Positions 10,414-19,200 of a stretch of DNA of 27,808 nucleotides are shown here, piece by piece. The stretch spans positions 1 through 27,808 of the forward strand of contig RBNI01000693.1 in NCBI GenBank assembly GCA_003990745.1, given 5' to 3'. This DNA is from Jimgerdemannia flammicorona (Eukaryota; Mucoromycota; Endogonomycetes; Endogonales; Endogonaceae). The notes below the pieces were generated by a model. The model did no database searches. It saw nothing but the letters and a program-made list of their open reading frames with translations, and had not been told where the DNA came from. Position 1 is the stretch's first letter. The number at the start of each line of letters is the position of its first letter. Position numbers and translations under genes: made by a program.

Positions 10414-10731
10414 ATGAACAAAATCAAGAACTCAGCAAGCCAAGAATACTGACCCTTTAGAAAAATAGCAAAACTGAAAGCCAGCCTATTCTCCCCATAC
10501 CACTAGTGGGAAACGAGGTATAGACATTTAAGAAAATTCCTTAGAGGAAATTCTCCAGCAGTAAATGACATCAGAATCACTTCCAGCATATGGCATTGAA
10601 TACATGACCCTTTAATGTGTGAATTCAATACATTAGGCAACTGTACTATGAGCATGCCACTTTCTGAGAAAAATGGACTTTATCAAACTTTTGACCTCCC
10701 AAATAGTATAACAACACTAGAACAAAATTAG
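10414..10731 (+). pseudogene. Putative small ORF in the pol-to-PPT spacer of element B
   Basis: A frame beginning ATG 10414 (MNKIKNSA) encodes a Lys/Arg-rich stretch (KIAKLKASLFSPYH, then LRKFLRGNSPAVND) and a TLGNCTMSMPL segment before TAG 10729-10731. Element D keeps the same residues on the minus strand (26228 leftwards), with changes mostly at CpG-derived sites. It could be a small basic protein or a coincidental frame over a conserved non-coding element, since an antisense tRNA-like motif (10592-10640) overlaps it. I do not recognise the product. Confidence 0.35.
10592..10640 (-). other. Antisense tRNA-like A-box/B-box pair, element B
   Basis: On the minus strand an A-box-like word (TTGCCTAATGTATTGA, 10640-10625) is followed about 22 bases later by a B-box-like word (GTATTCAATGCC, 10603-10592). 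The equivalent in element D is better preserved. B and D share a common ancestor, so this is one conserved site, not two independent ones. Confidence 0.35.
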
Positions 10732-10758
10732 AAGGCCCTGACGAGGACGTCAAAAGCT

Positions 10759-10772
10759 AAGAAGGGGAGAGT
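10759..10772 (+). other. Polypurine tract of element B
   Basis: AAGAAGGGGAGAGT directly precedes the TGTAAG start of the 3' LTR. It is the primer site for plus-strand DNA synthesis. The same tract occurs inverted in element D (25868-25881). Confidence 0.85.
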
Positions 10773-10985
10773 TGTAAGCACACAACCTCCAAGTCATCGA
10801 AATCACATATCACTCTCTGAATAAACCACCAAAATCACACACGACCTCTGAACAAATCTGGAAATCACCTGTAAGATCATGAAGCTGAGTCAAACTGAAG
10901 TCACAGTACACAAAGCTGAGTCAATATAAAGTCATGGAACACAAGATTCACACAAACAGAATCTTACCAATCAGGACCAAATGCA

Positions 10986-10991
10986 TATATA
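10986..10991 (+). promoter_or_regulatory. TATA-like box upstream of the LTR ORF (3' LTR)
   Basis: TATATA, 77 bp upstream of ATG 11063. Element A has TATAAAT 72 bp upstream of its homologous ORF, which suggests the ORF carries its own promoter in both families. Confidence 0.45.
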
Positions 10992-11062
10992 CTAGGCACT
11001 GAGATGCATCGAAATAGAGAACCAAAACAAACAACAACTACAACTTCTGAACATACACAAAT

Positions 11063-12160
11063 ATGACCACTGAGATCTATAACTGCATCCACACTGACAT
11101 TTGGAATGCCATTGTCAACTGAGCCACACCCCCTCTGCCCCTCATGAATATCCATAGCCTAGCACCCCTCTACTTCGTGGAAGCCCAATGGAATACCCTG
11201 AACATACTTAATGAGGCCCACCGGATTGGACAAATCTCAAGCTACTACCAGATTGGCCACCTCCTAGAAGACATAGTCGAACACCACCATGATACAGATA
11301 TTACCCAGATGTCTCAACACCAGAAGCTCATTACCTACAAACGCTGAGAACTCTTTTATGAGTATAGCACTATTATTCCCTACCTCCAAGTTACTACCAG
11401 TGAAATGATTACTACTCTATCCTATGGCCAAATTGATGATATGATACAAGAACTCAACCACAAGTACCTCAAATATATTCAGACTACAGATAGAACCTTT
11501 CTGCACCTGGATGACCACATCTTGCAAATGCCCCAAGTTGGATATGCCATGAAGGATGTCTATGATATAATTCGATTTGATGAAGACAAAGCAGAAGACA
11601 ACAATCCCTCTGATGCCAACATGACCTCGAGCCAAGGATCTCTGCCAACCCTGATCATACCACCAACCTTACTAATGAACTTATAACAGTTCATAACCGC
11701 ATATGAGACTTATTGGGACAATGACCACTGGCATAAATACCAACCTGCATTTACCCCTGACTACTTTAACTACAATGAAGAGACTGGAGAACACAACCTG
11801 TACCTCTAGATAACCCTTGAGATCGAACCAACCACTCTACTACCTGAGTACGAGTAACATGAACTATAGCTATCAGCTTACTACAATGCCGCAACTCATA
11901 GTGCTGTAACTTATAGAAGATATGTAGACAGCGAATTTGATGAAAATGAAGATGATGCACCACTCCTTTGCCTACCAATACCTTATCTAGCATATGAGAC
12001 AGATGATGCTATCCTGTGGGACAGTGACGAAGTTCCAATGTATTATTACCTCAGTGAACAAGGAGAAGTAATCCATGAACCACTCTTCCTAGATGACTAC
12101 TTTATCAGAGATAATGTCATTGATGGTGATGTCACCGAAGACTACCCAGACAGCATCTGA
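11063..12160 (+). pseudogene. LTR-encoded ORF, copy 2 (3' LTR of element B)
   Basis: Best-preserved start: ATG 11063 (MTTEIYN), 365 codons to TGA 12158-12160, one frame throughout. Internal stops are all nonsense changes (TGA 11120, TGA 11345, TAA about 11684, TAG about 11807, TAA/TAG 11854-11870); there is no indel against copy 1. The N-terminal half is helical and rich in His, Tyr, Gln (YYQIGHLLEDIVEHHHDT; SYGQIDDMIQELNHKYL), the middle contains IRFDEDKAEDNN, and the C-terminal half is acidic and aromatic (YETDDAILWDSDEV). The N-terminal half shares spaced identities with the ORF after pol of element A (IGH-LL, L-S-x5-ELE). No known domain is recognised. The ORF ends before the LTR promoter and sits wholly in U3. 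Confidence 0.72.
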
Positions 12161-12328
12161 ACCTATAAATAGCCTAGCAGTCATAGTATAGTTAGATTAG
12201 TCTTGTATGATGTGACTGTGAACTGACTCAATAGCCAGACGATCTCTTGACATGTCAGATCACACTTGTACTATGTGACTACATTCCAACTCAGCAAGGC
12301 ACTTAGTGCTATATCCATATCTAGCATA

Positions 12329-12333
12329 GTCCA
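12329..12333 (+). repeat. Target-site duplication of element A (left), GTCCA
   Basis: GTCCA precedes the LTR at 12334 and is repeated at 21491-21495. The intact site reads CTAGTATAGTCCAGATAGCC in the other LTR of element B (3761-3780). Confidence 0.93.
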
Positions 12334-13136
12334 TGTAATAGAATGAGCAAACAGATGGGATGCGACAAACGATCATGTGACTCAGCAATGACGTCATCAT
12401 ATGATCAAGCATGGCATATGAATAATGAGTGATGAACAATGCAAACAAACGATGTGGAAAATGATATTTAGTTTACCTCTGACAACCGGTGCCACAGCAA
12501 CAGTTGCCACAGCTGCTGATCATTACCTAGTAATTGAGGTCCTGATCATAAAGATATTCTTTACCAAAAACCACCTGACAAAGGTCGTGATCACAAACCT
12601 CATTATAGTTACCAAATTAGTCACTCATACTTAGTTAGAAATCATGGACCAACTTGTATAAATACCCCCCAGTTTCCATCCGAAATAAAGCAGTTTTAGT
12701 TCAGTCCTTGATACAAGAATCAAGTCCCCCCCCACACACACACATTCCCCTGAGTCTTAGTAATGACATCTAAGTGACTCTAGTGTTTCTGACTAAACTC
12801 CAGAAGCCTAGCTAACTTCTGCCAGAACTGAGACCAGTATACAAATTCACAAAGACTTAAGAAAACTCATTGAACCTGAATTCTAAGGTGAATTTAGTCT
12901 GTGCATAGCAAAGAACAAGACTCTCGAAATAGGGCACAAGAGAAAGACCTTTGAAAGATAAGGCACACAAGAGAAAGATCTTTGAAAGATAAGGCACTGC
13001 CACTATAACTACTTAAAGTAAGCACTTCCTCAACTGAAGGCTTCTTGGTATACATTGTATATTAAGTCCCTAAGTAATAGTCCACTTCTCTAATTATTCA
13101 AAGGATAAGAGAGGGACAGAAGTGAGAGTTATTATA
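12334..13136 (+). repeat. 5' LTR of element A (803 bp)
   Basis: TGTAATAGAATGAGC ... GAGTTATTATA (ends TATTACA in the other copy). In the first 170 bases it differs from the 3' LTR at 27 positions by my count, all transitions, many as TG here against CA there. Contains a C8 tract followed by a (CA) run near 12727-12745. Confidence 0.95.
12657..12664 (+). promoter_or_regulatory. TATA box of element A 5' LTR
   Basis: TATAAATA followed by a C-run and AATAAA (12684-12689). Conserved in the 3' LTR at 21011-21018. The AATAAA lies about where transcription would start, so it may not serve as the poly(A) signal. Confidence 0.65.
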
Positions 13137-13139
13137 ACT

Positions 13140-13152
13140 TGGTAGCAGCAGG
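13140..13152 (+). other. Primer binding site of element A
   Basis: TGGTAGCAGCAGG, three bases after the LTR end. The first nine bases equal those of element B; the primer is probably a tRNA ending CTGCTACCA. Confidence 0.6.
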
Positions 13153-14029
13153 TGGTTACCAGCCAAGAAGGCACCAAAGAACACACTCCTGAAGTTGGAA
13201 CAAGACCAACCTTGAACAGGAGCAACCTCCAGAATCAACTGTGGATCCTCAAACCAGAGCCAGAGAAGTCCTTGCCATTAGGACCAGGTGGTACCAGGAA
13301 ACCACAGACCCAAGGACCCACCAGCTTGTAATTGACCAGACTTACAAGGATCTATACCAGGCCTTTAGGACATACCACCCAGGACTTAGGAATATTATCA
13401 GCTGCCGTAGGTTCTACAAACTCCTCTGAGGACACATTGGAACCACTAGGACCCCGGAATCTACTACTGTAGCCACCCAGGATTTTTTAGATTATATCTC
13501 ACCCCCTGCTGCATGAGAAGTAGCTGCTGAGTAGATTACCTCTGACAGATATCATCATACTCCAACCAAGACCTCCCTCTACTATAGGCTAGTTGTATAC
13601 TATGCCTCTGCCATAACCAGGTATGAGAACGAGCAAGCAGGCCACCCATCTCCTACTACTGAATAAGGAGCAGATCCATCTACTCAGCCAGAGACTGATA
13701 TCCTCTTCGAAGGACCTAGTCAGTATGAGGACACACTATCTTATCAGGGAAGGGAGTTAGACGAAGACTCTACAGGTTACCAGTCTGACGATAGCCAATA
13801 AGGAATAGCAGGCCTAGGAATCTACCAAGGAACCACAGGTCAAGAAGATCAAACCCCAGAACCAACCCAGCCACCTATACAGAGGTTTGGTTTACCCTCT
13901 CTCACAGGACTCTTTGACTTAATATCCGAGAATCAAGTAACTCCAAGTCATACAGCACCACAACCCCACCAAGCAGAACAATCTTCAGGAGAATCTACCC
14001 CAATAGGCCCACCACCAATAGTCAACACA
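13147..14029 (+). pseudogene. Element A Gag leader region
   Basis: Reading frame in phase with gag and traceable from the PBS. The clearest start of open sequence is GTG 13241 (VDPQTRAREV); no in-frame ATG is seen. It encodes a helical segment with a cluster of basic residues (about 13250-13430), a TKTSLYYR-containing part (about 13566) and an acidic, Gln/Thr/Pro-rich linker (13640-14020). Stops at 13427 (TGA), 13516 region, 13663 (TAA) and 13799 (TAA) interrupt it. The homologous stretch in element B argues for a real protein domain upstream of the conserved gag ATG. Its function is unknown; matrix-like is a guess. Confidence 0.55.
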
Positions 14030-15104
14030 ATGGTAGATGCCAACATTACAGCACTGACCACCCAGCTAGCAGCACTAGCAGAAATAGTAGGGCAGATTGT
14101 GGAACAGAACAAACCAACCAAGACCTTGCGAATCCCAACATTCAGTGGAAAGAACAGCGATATCGAAAACTTCATCAATGCAGTTGATACAGGCTACCAA
14201 GCAAATCAATGGAATAACAACCGAGTACCTATAGGAATGCTCACAAACAACCAGAACAGCACCCTTCAACAGCTGTTTGCCACATCAGCAGCACAAGTGA
14301 AAACAGTAGCCACATTCTTCACTGGAACAGCAGCCGAATTCTGGCGAACCTTGGAACAATACTCAGTAACCTGGGAAGCCCGCCCTCAAGTCAATGGACA
14401 AGTACCTGACAACAATAGACTAGGTTGGGATGACCACAAAGCAGGCCCAGGACTCAAGGCCTTGCTACTGACCAAATTCCGAAATGAAGCCTACATATAA
14501 CAAACTGTCCCAGATGAGGTTTCATAAGAATGGCAAAGAAGATCTAGAGACCTTTGCCACCAGAATGGATGCCTATCTCAAAACTGTTGGACTTACTTAC
14601 CAGGAGAAAAATTTGGCCATCAATGGTACCAGAGCCAACCATCTCTTTGCAGCCCTACCAGACTGGCTCACCCAGAAGATCAAGGAACAAGGTCTTCCCC
14701 AAGGATGCCCCCACTACTCATGGTGCTTTGCTCAAGTACAAAGAAGAGCCCGCAAAATCCTTGCTACACAAGCTCCACGAAATCAAGAACACAAGAAGGA
14801 TAACCAAGATAGAAGAAATCCTACCAGGAGAAATGATCAAAAGAATGATCAAAGATATGATCAAAGATATGATCAAAGGAATCAGCAAAACCCCAGGGGA
14901 CCCAGACCTCTCACTGAGGATAAAAAGAGACAGCTCTGTGAAAAGAGATTGTACTTCATCTGCAAGAAGGCAGGACATATCTCAGTCAAATGTCCTGAGA
15001 AGAGAAACAGATCAGGCAAACCCAGTAACCAGAACATTACTGTCATCGGAGAAGGCTCAGGAAAGAAGAATCCTGAGAATGTCATCAAAGTACAGAAGAT
15101 ATAG
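14030..15104 (+). pseudogene. Element A Gag (capsid, basic linker, nucleocapsid)
   Basis: ATG 14030 (MVDANITALT) begins a typical retrotransposon Gag: LRIPTFSGK, QANQWNNN, FFTGTAAEFWRTLEQ, then about 14500 on, the second half of capsid (LETFATRMDAYLKTVGL). One extra base near 14494-14500 shifts the frame and creates TAA 14498-14500. The remainder reads in the frame 14484-15104. A basic linker has four Asp-Gln-Arg/Lys-Tyr/Asn units (14820-14885), followed by a zinc knuckle Y-x2-C-x4-H-x4-C at 14952-14993 with Tyr for the first Cys. It ends at TAG 15102-15104, which is in frame with the dUTPase. Confidence 0.85.
14826..14882 (+). repeat. 12-bp tandem repeats in the Gag linker of element A
   Basis: Units of the type ATGATCAAAGAT (ATGATCAAAAGA, ATGATCAAAGAT, ATGATCAAAGAT, ATGATCAAAGGA), four in tandem, encode the DQR/KY repeats before the zinc knuckle. 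Likely replication slippage in an RNA-binding linker. Confidence 0.8.
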
Positions 15105-15548
15105 TACAAGGCTACCATCCCCACTAAGGCCCACCCAACCGATGCTGGTTATGATCTCTACAGCAGTCAAGACCTCACTATTTCACCAAGTACCAATGCT
15201 ACAGTGCGAACAGGAATTGCAATGCAAGCTCCCAGAGGTACATATATCCGCCTTGCTGAGCAAAGCAGCCTAGCCAAAGAGTTCAACATTGGACTAGGAG
15301 GAGGAGTAGTTGACCAAGGATTTACTAGTGAAATCCATGTCATCTTGCAAAATTTTGGAGACACATCATTTGAAGTCAAAGCAGGCCAAAGAATTGCTCA
15401 AGCAATCATTGAAGAAATCCATCAAGATCTCACCATTGAAGAAGTCCCCGAACTCTCCCAGACAGACCATGGTAAGAAAGAGTTTGGATCTACCAACAAA
15501 CCTCCTAGTCAAAAGGTCACTACCATGAAGGAAGATGATGAAAACTAG
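15105..15548 (+). pseudogene. Element A dUTPase domain
   Basis: Nearly intact trimeric dUTPase, about 145 residues, between nucleocapsid and protease. Motif 1 DAGYDLYS (about 15140), the strand RTGIAMQAPRGTYIRL, motif 2 EQSSLAKE (canonical Arg replaced by Gln, consistent with CGA to CAA), motif 3 GVVDQGFTSEIHV (about 15303; catalytic Asp kept), motif 4 AGQRIAQAII (about 15382), motif 5 GKKEFGSTNK (a Gly to Glu change). No stop falls inside the domain; it is bounded by TAG 15102 and TAG 15546, both followed by TACAAG. It would limit uracil incorporation during reverse transcription in dNTP-poor cells (family knowledge; activity here not shown). Confidence 0.92.
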
Positions 15549-15700
15549 TACAAGAGAATTGCAGATAGTTATGCACCATGTGGACGATGCCCTCATTCCA
15601 TTTGAATGTACTGCATGGAACATGTTGGTGAATGCCATGCATGCCTCTCCAAAGTTTTCAAAATTCAATCTGAGAAATGCCAAGCCCCACAGACTGAGGA
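15549..15700 (+). pseudogene. Element A CxxC-CxxH-CxxC zinc module
   Basis: In frame between dUTPase and protease. Cys/His codons at 15579, 15588 (CGRC), 15612, 15621 (CMEH), 15633, 15642 (CHAC) give C-x2-C-x7-C-x2-H-x3-C-x2-C, matching the order CxxC-CxxH-CxxC of element C (852-945). A TGA at 15603 lies in the loop. Element B keeps only a decayed trace (PSG-stop-C, about 6806-6825). Probably a structural zinc site; role unknown. Confidence 0.6.
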
Positions 15701-18091
15701 ACCCAAACAAGACAATCCTCCTTGTGAAGGATGGGGAGAAACTGACTTCAAGGAGACTGACAGTAATTGGGACAATAATGAGAATGAAGAACTCAACACC
15801 ATCAAGAAGGAGGACAGTTGTATCAAGTTCACAGGCCAAGTTCACAGACAGAATGTCAATGTCTTGCTTGATAGTGGTGCTACTGGAAACTACATCAACA
15901 CTAAGACTGCCAAGAGAATTGGAGCCCAAAGCAGACCAACTACTGAGAAAAGAAGTGTTACCTTCGGTGATGGAAAGACTGCACCATTGACTAAGATCTG
16001 TGAAGATCTCTTGCTCAAGATTGGCAAATATCAAGAGAAGTTGGACTTTAGCATTATAGATCTTCCAGGACAGGACATCATCCTAGGAAAAGCATGGTTG
16101 ACCCAGCACAACCCAGATATCAACTGGAGAACCAATGAGGTTAACCTGACCCACAAAGGCAGAAAGATCACCCTGACACCCCAGGAAGGCACCAACTACC
16201 AAGGAATTGAAATCATCTCTGCCATTCAAATGAAGAGACTCTCTCGAAAAAAAGGAAACACCTACTTCATCTGTACAGTACAAGAAGTCACTGAAGCTAC
16301 CAGTAGCCCAATTTCAACAGAAGCCCAAGAACTGTTTGAAGAATTCCAAGATGTATTCCAAGACCCCCAAGGACTTCCACCCAAGCACCAAATCCAACAT
16401 GGAATTGATCTTATTCCAGAATCTGAACCCCCATACAAGAGTATCTACCAACTGGCCCAACCTGAGCTCAAGACCCTCAAGGATGAATTGACCAAACTAC
16501 TGGCCCAAGGATACATTGAACCCAGCTGCTCTCCATTTGGAGCCCCTATTCTATTTGTCAAGAAGAAAGATGGCTCTCTGCAAATGTATATTGACTACAG
16601 AGCCCTCAATAAGATCACCATCAAGAACCGGTATGCCTTGCCCAGGATTGATGAGTTGCTACACCAAATCTTCAAGGCTAAGACCTTTTCTCTACTAGAT
16701 TTGCGAAATAGCTACCACCAGATTCTCATTGATGAGAAGGACATTGAAAGGACAGCTTTCCGAACATGGTTTGGACACTACCAGTTCCGAGTCATGCCTT
16801 TTGGATTGACCAATGCACCAGCAACATTCCAGTATCTGATGAATGACATCTTTGGACCACTCCTCAACATTTGTATCCTTGTGTATATTGATGATATACT
16901 AATCTACAGCAAGACAGTAGAGTTACACTACACCCACCTCAGATAAGTACTGACCCTCCTGCGAGAACACCAACTCTATGCGAAGATGAGCAAATGCAAG
17001 TTCTACCAAAACCAGATTGAATACCTAGGGCACATCATCTCTGCTGAAGGTATCAATGTAGACCCCTGTAAGGTATCAGCCCTTAAGGATATCCCTATCC
17101 CTACTACCCTCAAGCTACTCCAGTGCTTTCTGGGTATTGCCAGTTATTACCAAAGGTTTATCCAAGGATACTCTACTATTGCAGCCCCACTGACCAGCCT
17201 GGCCTGCAAAGGAGTGAATATCAAAGCTAAATGGACCCCCGAATGCACCCTGGCTATGGACCACCTCAAGAGACTCCTTACTGAGGCCCCAGTGCTGATT
17301 GCACCTGACTCTACCAGACCATTTACTCTAATCACAGATGCCTCTGATATTGCTATTAGAGCAGTACTCAGCCAAGAAGACTGCCCAGTGGCCTACCTTT
17401 CCCAGAAGCTCAAGCCAGCTGAGACCCGGTATACCACCCATGAGAAGGAACTCCTGGCTATTGTCACTGCACTCCAGGAATGGTGCCATTTCCTCCTAGG
17501 ACAGCCATTTGTGGCCTACACTGACCACTATGTACTACAGTATATTCACACACAGCCTATGCTGACCCACAGACAAGTCCACTGGATGGAAATCATTGCC
17601 AACTTCGATATGGAAATCAAGTATATCTCAGGCAAAACCAACTGTGTGGCTGATGGTTTCTCTAGGTACATGGAAGATGAACTTGTCTTCATGGTTGAAG
17701 TAATTGGCGACCTCACCCAGATAATCAAGGATGGCTACCAGCAAGACAGCCCCCTGATGAATTTCCTTCAATTCTGCCAAGACCCAAAGGCTGAGGTCCC
17801 AGAACCCATAAGGCAAATGGCCAAGAGATTCATCTACTATGATGGACTTATCTACAGGGACCATGACAGAGTGATTGTACCCAACAATGATACTCTGTGA
17901 CTCAAGATCATGCAGAAACTCCATGATACTCTTGCAGCAGAACACTTTGGTTTTGAAAAAACCTACAACCTCCTCTCAAGAGAGTTCTATTGGCCAAAGA
18001 TGACCAAGGATATCAAAGACTTCGTGACCTCATATGAGATGTGCCAAAGGTTCAAAAGTGGTAACAAGCTACCAGCAGGACTCCTACAACC
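15701..18091 (+). pseudogene. Element A Pol: protease, RT, RNase H, integrase zinc domain
   Basis: One frame, shared with the dUTPase. Protease: L-L-D-S-G-A-T at 15864-15884 and DIILGKAWL at about 16074. RT: about 16320-17150 with YIDD at 16884-16895 and RT palm landmarks ([13 protein letters not shown]). RNase H: TDAS Asp 17337, EKELLA Glu, YTDH Asp; one Gly in the DIAIGAVL position is Arg. Integrase HHCC zinc site from about 17921, where the first Cys is Tyr (TSYEMCQ; TGT to TAT). Stops: TAA 16944 and TGA 17898. A one-base deletion near 18090-18092 moves the frame into the integrase core. Confidence 0.92.
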
Positions 18092-18795
18092 CTACCTATT
18101 CCGAGTCACAACTAGGACCAGATTGCAATGGACTTCATTATCCAACTCCCCAAGACCAAGGCAGGATGGGATGCCATAGTGGTATTCATGAACCACCTAA
18201 GTAAACAAGCCCATTTTGCACCCACCAAGACCACCACTACAGCACCAGAGATTGCTGAGATCTTTCTCAACCAAGTATTCAGGCTATATAGCATGCCTAA
18301 TACTATCATATCTGGCCAAGATGCCAAGTTCACAAGCAACTTCTGGAAGGCATTCTTCTACCTCCATGGAACTAAGCTGAAGTTCTCTACTGCCTACCAT
18401 CCTCAGACTGACAGTCAAACCGAGCGAACCAACAGGACTCTCAAACAGATGCTTAGCATCTTCTGCTGTTACAAGCAAAATGATTGGGACAAGTACCTAG
18501 CCCATGCCGAGTTTACCTATAATAATAGTCAGCAAATCTCCACAAAGAAAACTCCATTTTTTCTGAACCACAGTCAATACCCAAGGACCCCAAGTACCAC
18601 TGCGAAATCAGCAGTCCCAGCAGCCCAAGATCTGACCGAGACCATTTCTGACCTTACCCGAATGACAAGAGATACTCTCATAGAAGCACAAGACTATCAG
18701 ACCAAGTATGCGAACTTGAAGTGAAGAGAAGCCTCCTACAATATTGGTGACATAGTCATGCTTAGAACAGACCATCTCCACCCAGACAACAACCA
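18092..18795 (+). pseudogene. Element A integrase catalytic core
   Basis: After the one-base deletion the frame reads LPIPSHN, TAG (former Trp, 18113), then MDFIIQLP from 18128. First catalytic Asp present (MDF). The second, in the usual SDxD motif, is Gly (IISGQDAKF, about 18308), so strand transfer would be lost. The Glu in QTER is kept (about 18418), within DSQTERTNR where the usual Gly is Ser. Stop TGA at 18722 sits after NLK. Another single-base change near 18790-18798 leads into the chromodomain frame. Confidence 0.88.
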
Positions 18796-19200
18796 GCCAA
18801 GAAACTCCATGCTAGAAGAATTGGACCATACAAGATCATGGAAAAAATCAGCGAAGTCAACTACAAGTTGTAACTTCCCCACAATATCCGAGTACACCCA
18901 GTATTCCATATCAGCCAATTGGTGGACTACTATGAAAACCCATTCCCTGAGTATACAGTTCCACCACCACCCCCAATTAGGATCAATGATCATGAGGAAT
19001 TCGAAATTGAGGAAGTACTTGACCACAAGGTCCGCAAATATTCCAAAACAGTCAAGCACCTTTTTCTGATCAAGTGGAAGGGTTACCCCACCCATGACAC
19101 CATCTGGGAAAAAGAAGAAGTCCTGAAGAATGCACATAAAGTCCTCTAGGACTTCATGGAAACACTCACCCCCCAGCAAAGGAAGGAACTACAGCTCTAA
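18796..19200 (+). pseudogene. Element A integrase tail with chromodomain
   Basis: Integrase C-terminal SH3-like segment (ARRIGPYKIMEKISEVNYKL, RVHPVFHISQLVDYY) then a proline run and a chromodomain at about 19000-19135: EEFEIEEVLDHK, HLFLIKWKGYPTHDTIWE. The three aromatic-cage positions look intact (F/Y, W, W), unlike element B. Interrupted by TAA at about 18870 and TAG 19147; the final stop is TAA 19198-19200. Confidence 0.88.

Larger units (their letters stand above)
10773..12333 (+). repeat. 3' LTR of element B, first part
   Basis: Starts TGTAAGCACACAACCTCC and runs until element A interrupts it after GTCCA. It continues at 21496. Contains the TATA-like box at 10986, the second LTR ORF copy (11063-12160) and non-coding U3 sequence to 12333. 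Confidence 0.92.

Noticed and set aside
12720..12745. C-run plus (CA)n in LTR of element A as a regulatory signal
   Set aside because: A short simple-sequence tract present in both LTRs (also 21080-21098). Slippage explains it; no specific site is recognisable.
14484..14500. Programmed +1 frameshift between Gag halves of element A
   Set aside because: The shift falls inside the capsid domain, is absent in element B at the same place, and is explained by a single extra base.
14554..15273. 239-codon plus-strand frame overlapping gag and dUTPase of element A
   Set aside because: The overlapping frame carries the capsid, zinc knuckle and dUTPase motifs; this one is Lys/Arg/Ser-rich without domain and is an alternative-frame shadow.
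15366..16034. 222-codon minus-strand frame opposite dUTPase and protease of element A
   Set aside because: The plus strand encodes recognisable dUTPase and protease motifs here. The opposite frame has no domain and is open because the plus strand is poor in TTA/CTA/TCA codons in that phase.
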